From the NCBI GenBank assembly GCA_020216785.1, contig JAIWNO010000247.1:1-18621 (forward strand): DNA of 18,621 nucleotides. Reading direction: 5' to 3'. Under the pieces are notes generated by a model. It made no database searches and was not told the origin of the DNA. It saw nothing but the letters and a program-made list of their open reading frames with translations. The stretch comes from Desulfomonile sp. GTDB taxonomy: Bacteria; Desulfobacterota; Desulfomonilia; Desulfomonilales; Desulfomonilaceae. Both the position numbers and the translations under genes were made by a program. Below, piece after piece: positions 14,601-18,621 of this stretch. Every line of letters starts with the position of its first letter. Within the stretch, counting starts at the first letter, position 1.

Positions 14601-14680
14601 GTGTGATTGTAAGCGGCGCGAAGCAATCCCCCCGGCGGTAGAGAGAAAATTGCTTCCTCATTTCACTCCTCGCAATGATA
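14601..14680. repeat. Inverted repeat of the TCATTGCGAGGAG...GAAGCAAT type
   Basis: The left arm contains GCGCGAAGCAATCCC (about 14615-14629). The right arm is ATTGCTTCCTCATTTCACTC followed by CTCGCAATGATAA, which on the minus strand reads TTATCATTGCGAGGAGTGAA. From general knowledge, this motif recurs as an intergenic repeat in many unrelated bacterial genomes. The left outer end (TGTGATTGTAAGCGG) is degenerate relative to the right. Confidence 0.7.
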
Positions 14681-14735
14681 AGGTTGAAGCAACGCTCCCC
14701 GCGCGCCTGAACCGCCGGGTGCACTTGACGCTCTG

Positions 14736-14765
14736 TTGACAAGACCGCAGTTATGCTGATAAAAT
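14736..14765 (+). promoter_or_regulatory. Sigma70 promoter for the lipoprotein hydrolase gene
   Basis: TTGACA at 14736-14741, 18 bases, TAAAAT at 14760-14765. It lies 46 bases upstream of the ATG at 14812, so the leader is about 40 bases and contains the GGAGGGA ribosome site. No operator-like repeat is seen around it. Confidence 0.75.
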
Positions 14766-14811
14766 CCGTTCGGCAGGGAGGGTTATCCCATTTGGAGGGA
14801 TTATCTTCCCG

Positions 14812-15768
14812 ATGGCCGGGCCCCTGGAAGCTTTCCGCTGGATGTCAGGCGCAACACGCCGGGGTCGCGGCATTTTCGCCGCGGTTGCAGTCGCGGGGGC
14901 CCTGGGCCTGTCCTCCTGCACATTGCTGTCTCACTCGCCGCGGCTGATCCAGGACACCCGGATTGCTGCGCTCGATGAAAAGCAGGGCATATTTGCCCTT
15001 CCTTCGGGCCGGGTGCCGTACCAGCGGTGGCGTGTTCCGGGCTGGGACAAGGGGATGCGCTACGTCTGGATGGTGGGGGACCACGATTTTCGCACGAGCG
15101 ACCGCCTTGAGCTGGTTCTCTTCTTTCACGGAATGCATTCCAAAGACTACTACCGGGCGTTTCGCGGGGCCCTCAAAGAGCTGGCTTTGGAACGGCGATC
15201 CAGGCCGTTCCTGTTCGTCGGGTTTGTGGATGAACCGTTCTACGAAGACGGCCGGAGCAGCGAGCGCTGGAAGCTCCTTTCACCGGGGATCGGCGAGCGT
15301 CCCGACCGACTCATGGAGACGGTGAACGCGATCTTCAAAGGCGTCCGCAGGCGCTTCCCTCATGTGGACAAGAGGAAGACGTCGATTGTCCTGGCGGGCT
15401 TTTCCGGGGGCGGCAAGGTGCTCAACTCGGTCGGGAACTGGCTTGCCCGCAGCCCCAAGGACGACCCGTACGCACGGGTCTTTCTTAAGCACTTGAGCAA
15501 GATCGTGTATTTCGACTGCTGGTTCGACCCCGCCGTGCTGGAGACCGTTCCCGCACTGTTGGAGAGCAACCCGTCAATGAAAATCGTGGGTACGGTCCAC
15601 ATGGACAGGCCCAAGAAGCACGCGGACATGCTGGCCGACAAGCTCAACATGAAGCCCCGCAAGCACAAGGACGAACTCGTCGGCCTCGACGGCCGCTTCA
15701 TGATCTTTCATGACAAGTCGCACTGGGAAGCGATAATCTCGCGATTGAGACAAGCCCTCGACGCGTAG
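14812..15768 (+). CDS. Lipoprotein with alpha/beta-hydrolase features
   Basis: The 318-aa protein has a lipoprotein signal: basic start (ATRRGRGIFAAVAVAGA) and the lipobox LSSC with Cys at residue 36. The mature part shows an alpha/beta-hydrolase pattern. LVLFFHGMH (101-109) resembles the oxyanion-hole strand, the nucleophile elbow GFSGGG puts the Ser at 198, and the likely catalytic His is H304 in DKSHWEAI. An acid candidate is D235 or D239 in YFDCWFDP. It is probably anchored in a membrane facing the periplasm and may be an esterase or peptidase; the substrate is unknown. GGAGGG lies 12 bases before the ATG, somewhat far, but a later ATG at 14842 has none. It appears monocistronic. Confidence 0.82.
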   Translation: MAGPLEAFRWMSGATRRGRGIFAAVAVAGALGLSSCTLLSHSPRLIQDTRIAALDEKQGIFALPSGRVPYQRWRVPGWDKGMRYVWMVGDHDFRTSDRLELVLFFHGMHSKDYYRAFRGALKELALERRSRPFLFVGFVDEPFYEDGRSSERWKLLSPGIGERPDRLMETVNAIFKGVRRRFPHVDKRKTSIVLAGFSGGGKVLNSVGNWLARSPKDDPYARVFLKHLSKIVYFDCWFDPAVLETVPALLESNPSMKIVGTVHMDRPKKHADMLADKLNMKPRKHKDELVGLDGRFMIFHDKSHWEAIISRLRQALDA

Positions 15769-15848
15769 GGCCGACCGGACGGCAAAACCCGCCCGGCCTT
15801 GATGCGTGGGATAGGCTGTGAGAGAAGTACGATAAAGGGTGCGGAGTG

Positions 15849-16040
15849 ATGACATTTGACCGGATCACTACGAATCCTGCCGTAATGAACGGCCGGCCGT
15901 GTGTACGGAATATGCGCATTACTGTGCGTCCCGTGGTTGAGCTTACCGCGCTGTCCCCGAATCGCGTGAACGGCACGCGCCGCGAATCCGGACACGTGCC
16001 GTTTACGCCCGCCGGGAAGTTACGGAGCACTTCGGTTTAG
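15849..16040 (+). pseudogene. DUF433 antitoxin remnant, C-terminus replaced by repeat sequence
   Basis: The first 33 residues read like a DUF433 (VapB45-type) antitoxin N-terminus: FDRITTNPAVMNGRPCVRNM, then RITVRPVVELTAL, with the family G-x-P-x-(I/V)-R pattern. After that the family sequence, which normally continues with a predicted helix-turn-helix and reaches 70-100 residues, is absent. The remaining 30 codons come from a palindrome at 15965-16007. No toxin gene of the usual partner type follows. The ATG at 15849 lies nine bases after AAGGG. It is most likely a broken antitoxin gene; a functional short form cannot be excluded. Its stop overlaps the stop of the opposing 100-aa gene. Confidence 0.7.
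15965..16007. repeat. Palindrome in the DUF433 remnant
   Basis: CGTGAACGGCACG (15965-15977) pairs with CGTGCCGTTTACG (15995-16007) with one mismatch, leaving a 17-base loop. It encodes part of the non-homologous C-terminus of the DUF433 frame. Only this copy is seen in the window. Confidence 0.65.
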
Positions 16041-16339
16041 CCGCCGATGTCCCCCGGTGAAACACCCGGCCAAACCTGCTCCCACTTGGAAGTAAACGGC
16101 TTGAGCGTGCCCTTCACGTCGATGTTTTCGGGCCCGAATTCCGTGGGGCATTCCGTCCTGAGCCGGTGAATTCTGTCCTCGAGTTCTTCGAGAATCATGT
16201 GGAGTTCTCTTACCTGGTGAATGACCTTCGCCTTGTCTCCCGAGGAGATTTGGTCGAACTCATTGACCACTCCGCCCAGTTTCGTCTTCCAGCCCATGAG
16301 TTCTGCACCCACGTTCCGGCAGTATGATTCAAGTTCCAT
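16037..16339 (-). CDS. Unknown 100-aa coiled-coil protein
   Basis: The ATG at 16339 lies eight bases after AAAGGAG; the longer frame upstream is unlikely. The protein begins MELESYCRNVGAELMGWKTK and continues with a helical region with heptad character (VIHQVRELHMILEELEDRIH), then an extended C-terminus. There is no signal peptide or membrane helix. I recall similar small proteins with the start ME-L-x-x-Y-C-x-N-V from anaerobic deltaproteobacteria, always uncharacterised. The 211 bases upstream (16340-16550) hold no gene and no clear promoter. It converges on the DUF433 remnant, sharing overlapping stop codons. Confidence 0.75.
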   Translation of the reverse strand: MELESYCRNVGAELMGWKTKLGGVVNEFDQISSGDKAKVIHQVRELHMILEELEDRIHRLRTECPTEFGPENIDVKGTLKPFTSKWEQVWPGVSPGDIGG

Positions 16340-16550
16340 AACACTCACTCCTTTCTTCCCGCGATCCGAGCCGCTCATTTTCAGATGCTCCCCGAAGACG
16401 GTTCGGGCTTAGAGCAAAACGTCTCGCTCGAAGCTGAGCGCCTCGCCGTCGCGGCCCACTTCTCTGAGGTAACGATAGGGTCGGCAGCTGTCGGGGGCAA
16501 GAAGGACCGAGGTTTCGGCAAGGATGCGCGGGGCGGAACGCTCTATCGGG

Positions 16551-16868
16551 TTATATGGCAGTTGCCAAAAATAATTTCCGATTGATTCCTTCCCGAATGC
16601 ACGTCTTCCAAAAAACGTTTGCCATCTTTGCGAACGCGTCGAAATCGCCGCCGATAGGTCTTGTTATGCGCTCCATGATCGCCGGCGAGATGCGCCGCGA
16701 TTGAACCGGCTCGCGGCCGGCCTGAGTGAGCGCATCCAGGATGTCGCGCCTGGTTTCGGCCATTTCGGGCCGCATCAGCGACTCAGCCGCGGGTCGGTAG
16801 ATTTCGGCGATGAGACCCTTGCCGAAGAGAAAACGTACGTAAGTCTTGCCGCTCTTCGCTGCGTTCAT
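16551..16868 (-). CDS. Unknown 105-aa protein coupled to PadR, C-terminus from a repeat end
   Basis: The ATG overlaps the PadR stop as ATGA and GGAGGAG lies upstream, so translation is coupled. The protein begins MNAAKSGKTYVRFLFGKGLI and has helical segments with ETRRDILDALTQAGREPVQS and DFDAFAKMANVFWKTC. The last 11 residues (INRKLFLATAI) are encoded by the end of the palindromic element family at 16558-16587, so the native C-terminus was probably longer or different. I recognise no family. As partner of a PadR regulator it may be an effector, or the head of a truncated target gene. Confidence 0.7.
   Translation of the reverse strand: MNAAKSGKTYVRFLFGKGLIAEIYRPAAESLMRPEMAETRRDILDALTQAGREPVQSRRISPAIMERITRPIGGDFDAFAKMANVFWKTCIREGINRKLFLATAI
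16558..16587 (-). repeat. One-ended fragment of the GCAGTTGCCAAAA element
   Basis: GCAGTTGCCAAAAATAATTT followed by CCGATTGATT matches the left flank of copy 1 (9571-9600) and, in reverse complement, the right flank of copy 2. The remainder of the element is absent. It supplies the stop region of the 105-aa gene. Confidence 0.75.
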
Positions 16869-17401
16869 TTCCGCTCCTCCTTCTCCTCTTCGTCGAGGGA
16901 ATCGACTACCTGCGCAAGATTGCGGGTAAGATCGCTGAAAAAGCGCAGGCCGAATTCATAGCACAGGAATTGGAACCGGTCCGCTCGAGCCTCGATTTCG
17001 GGGCGAGCTATTTCCATCTGTCGCCGCGTCTCTTCGACGAAGCTGAGATAATTGACGACGATCGCCTGACGCTCTTCAGGCGAGAGATGGGTGAAAAAGA
17101 AGAGGCGCATCAGGAAAGGGCTTTTGGGCTGGTCGCGAGGGAGCGGCACCCTTAAGGCATCGAGAAAGGCTGCCTTTCCCGCGTCCGTTATCGTGTAGAT
17201 CTTGCGGTTGGGTCCGTCGCTCCGGATCTCCAATCGTTTTGAAATCAATCCCTGTTTCTCCATTTTTCTCAGTGCAGGGTAGATCGACCCGTAACTGAGA
17301 CCGGAGAAGAAGGAAAACGAGATTGAGAAGGCCTTTTTAAGATCGTATCCCGTCATGCTGTCGTGCATGAGGAACCCGAGGAGAATTGACCGGATATCCA
17401 T
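16865..17401 (-). CDS. PadR-family transcriptional regulator
   Basis: The 178-aa protein has a PadR winged helix at residues 1-85: LLGFLMHDSMTGYDLKKAFS, then GSIYPALRKMEKQGLISKRL, and a wing GPNRKIYTITDAGKAAF. The C-terminal half (about 95-175) is helical with SPEERQAIVVNYLSFVEETR, as in the Vir_act_alpha_C dimerisation domain of the longer PadR type. PadR proteins usually repress their own operon and a nearby efflux or stress gene. The coupled downstream 105-aa gene is the obvious operon partner. AGAGG precedes the ATG. An inverted repeat CGATA-CA-TATCG 21 bases upstream of the start is a plausible operator. Confidence 0.93.
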   Translation of the reverse strand: MDIRSILLGFLMHDSMTGYDLKKAFSISFSFFSGLSYGSIYPALRKMEKQGLISKRLEIRSDGPNRKIYTITDAGKAAFLDALRVPLPRDQPKSPFLMRLFFFTHLSPEERQAIVVNYLSFVEETRRQMEIARPEIEARADRFQFLCYEFGLRFFSDLTRNLAQVVDSLDEEEKEERK

Positions 17402-17744
17402 GATGCCTCTTTTGGGTTACACGATACATATCGCAGAGATATATAGCAATAAGAAAAAAATCAATATAGATGCGCTCACTTACGCTGACATGCTGCGTGC
17501 AAGACAAGGAGGTCAAGCACCCCAAAGCTCGCTGGACGGCGCGCACCCGCTGGTCCGCCCCTGCCGAGCGTCGTTGAAGTTACCTCTTCGGGAGCGCATC
17601 GGTATGAATGCTTTTCCGAATGAACATCCAAGCACCCACCGGCCCATCTGTCGACCAAATTGCAGCGTCTCCGGTGCGGGCGCCGGGGCATGACGGGGTC
17701 CGTGAGAGACGACCACCGGGATGCTCAATCATGTCGCAGCCGCC
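17402..17744. other. 343-bp gap between cobO and the PadR gene
   Basis: The right half is GC-rich with no credible gene. A small unit GGTCCGCCCCTGCC near 17552 recalls the window's repeats. The left end (17422-17475) is AT-rich, containing ATATATAGCAATAAG and a run of A, and probably holds the PadR promoter (a weak TTGATT on the minus strand at about 17460-17465) and operator. No clear terminator follows cobO. Confidence 0.45.
17422..17433. promoter_or_regulatory. Candidate PadR operator CGATACATATCG
   Basis: A perfect 5-bp inverted repeat (CGATA / TATCG) with a 2-base spacer lies between the AT-rich promoter region and the padR ATG. Its size and position fit autorepression. The short length means chance occurrence cannot be excluded. 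Confidence 0.4.
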
Positions 17745-18308
17745 TCAATAATCTATCCCCTTCTGGGGTTCGATTCCCTGGCGGTATGCGTGCCTGATTT
17801 CCGTGACCTCAGACACCGTATCCGCGCGGGCAATGACTTCGGGATGTGCGTCCCGGCCGGTCAGGACGAGATGCATGTGCGGCGGCTTGCTGTCGATGAG
17901 GTCGATCACCTGGGAGAGGTCCACCAGCCGCAACTTGAGGGCATTGTTGATCTCATCGCACACCAGAATGTCAAATCGGCCCGACAGCATCTTTTCTTTC
18001 GCAAGCACAATCGCGTCCTGGGCATCGGCACGATGCTCACGGTGCGGATACGGGTCCCCCTGAATGCCGCAAAAGCCCTTGCCCGTAAGGTGGTGCTCGA
18101 CCTGCGGCAGGAGCTTCAACGATTTCATTTCTCCCGCGAACATGTCGCCTTTCATAAATTGCACCACGCACACGCGCAGGCCGTGGCCCACCGCACGGAG
18201 AACGATTCCCAGAGCGGACGTGGTCTTGCCCTTGCCGTAGCCGGTGATAACCACTACCAGGCCGTGGAATTCCTTCGGTTCCAGCACCTGAAGCTCGGAT
18301 ACGCTCAT
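17745..18308 (-). CDS. cobO: Cob(I)yrinic acid a,c-diamide / cob(I)alamin adenosyltransferase (CobA/CobO type)
   Basis: The 187-aa enzyme transfers the 5'-deoxyadenosyl group from ATP to reduced corrinoids, making coenzyme B12 in the cytoplasm. The P-loop GYGKGKTTSALG is at about 23-34, the segment VVQFMKGDMFAGE follows (48-60), and the acidic ILVCDEINNALKLRLVD lies in the middle. The C-terminus is typical: LVLTGRDAHPEVIARAD and RHAYRQGIEPQKGIDY. Length matches the family. The ATG has GGAGGG eight bases upstream. No other cobalamin gene is in the window, and no cobalamin riboswitch is seen in the 313 bases upstream. BtuR and CobA are other names of this family; cobO is used for sequence type only. 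Confidence 0.93.
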   Translation of the reverse strand: MSVSELQVLEPKEFHGLVVVITGYGKGKTTSALGIVLRAVGHGLRVCVVQFMKGDMFAGEMKSLKLLPQVEHHLTGKGFCGIQGDPYPHREHRADAQDAIVLAKEKMLSGRFDILVCDEINNALKLRLVDLSQVIDLIDSKPPHMHLVLTGRDAHPEVIARADTVSEVTEIRHAYRQGIEPQKGIDY

Positions 18309-18621
18309 GAATTGTGCCCTCCGGCAGACATACCGTTGCCCGGCTTCACATAATATAAGTCAGGGGGAACGAGAGGGCTTGTATCATCTCCGCCTCCCGG
18401 CAGTTTTTTGCGGCCGCGCAGTCCTTTTCCAACGGTCAAGTTGAGCAAACCAGGTATAGCAGTCAAGAGAACTCTAATCCTAGAAGACTCAACATGACAT
18501 ACGCCATTCACAGTGCGAGGAATCGAACATTCCGAGGCATCTGTAATATTTTGGGGACTCGTCGTATATCCCAGAGAAGGTGAACATGATGGAATACATG
18601 GCCACATTATTCCCTTCAGCG
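18309..18621. other. Region upstream of cobO: no firm gene, possible short frame
   Basis: A minus-strand frame of 100 codons (18305-18607) overlaps the cobO ATG as ATGA. Its first half looks non-coding, with mixed codon use and no homology. Its second half (GRKKLPGGGDDTSPLVPPDL) looks somewhat protein-like, so it could be a gene remnant. No cobalamin riboswitch core was found, and only a weak -10-like TATATTAT lies near 18346-18353. Confidence 0.3.

Larger units (their letters stand above)
14310..14811. other. 502-bp intergenic region with two divergent promoters and a repeat
   Basis: The region has no convincing gene; a 62-codon frame at 14551-14739 is the translation of a repeat. It holds the RRM leader (14310 to about 14514), the RRM promoter candidate, a widespread inverted repeat (14601-14680) and the promoter for the lipoprotein gene. 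Confidence 0.6.

Noticed and set aside
14551..14739. 62-codon plus-strand frame
   Set aside because: It is largely the translation of the widespread inverted repeat at 14601-14680.
18309..18621. Cobalamin riboswitch upstream of cobO
   Set aside because: I looked for the conserved B12-box and core elements on the minus strand and did not find them.
1..18621. tRNA or rRNA genes, prophage att sites
   Set aside because: No cloverleaf-like or rRNA sequence and no direct repeats flanking the cluster were recognised by eye; the left boundary is outside the window.

Overview
The window looks like the chromosome of a GC-rich, free-living Gram-negative bacterium. It carries a leftward phage structural/lysis cluster on the left two thirds and ordinary host genes on the right third. 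The dense GC-rich palindromic repeats, the PadR and cobalamin genes, and a coiled-coil protein of a type I associate with anaerobic deltaproteobacteria suggest the Syntrophobacterales, perhaps a Syntrophobacter relative. That assignment is an inference from memory and rests on no search.

Left region (1-12285, all minus strand, so transcription runs right to left). Upstream to downstream, the order is: portal protein; a 95-aa unknown; an acidic scaffolding-like protein with a TTG start; a major capsid protein of the SU10 type; a 109-aa beta-rich protein; an 86-aa unknown; a coiled-coil protein with a C-terminal membrane segment; a three-helix membrane protein; an NlpC/P60 endolysin with a signal peptide; a small holin-like protein; a fused GT2-GT9 glycosyltransferase; a tail-fibre-like protein; a 149-aa unknown; an NAD-dependent sugar epimerase; and a partial gene that runs off the left edge. 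Many genes overlap or are spaced for translational coupling. A near-consensus promoter at 12609-12637 (minus) can drive the whole set from a leader of about 315 nt. No terminase, integrase, tail tube or tape measure gene is in the window, so the cluster is either incomplete here or continues to the left.

Middle region (12800-14310). A GSCFA-domain gene is transcribed rightward, divergent from the phage cluster, from its own promoter. It converges on a small RRM RNA-binding protein gene that has a long leader. A palindromic repeat element of about 150 bp lies between the two.

Right region (14310-18621). This holds a lipoprotein of alpha/beta-hydrolase type behind a clear sigma70 promoter, a DUF433 antitoxin remnant, a 100-aa coiled-coil protein, a PadR regulator translationally coupled to a 105-aa protein of unknown function, and the corrinoid adenosyltransferase CobO/CobA.

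The most striking feature is a set of interspersed palindromic repeats. Several sit inside reading frames without breaking them: a 38-codon block in the epimerase and at least two blocks in the glycosyltransferase. Others supply the C-termini of small proteins. One element of about 150 bp occurs twice with its flanks inverted but its core in the same orientation, as expected if the core flipped between its own 13-bp inverted repeats.
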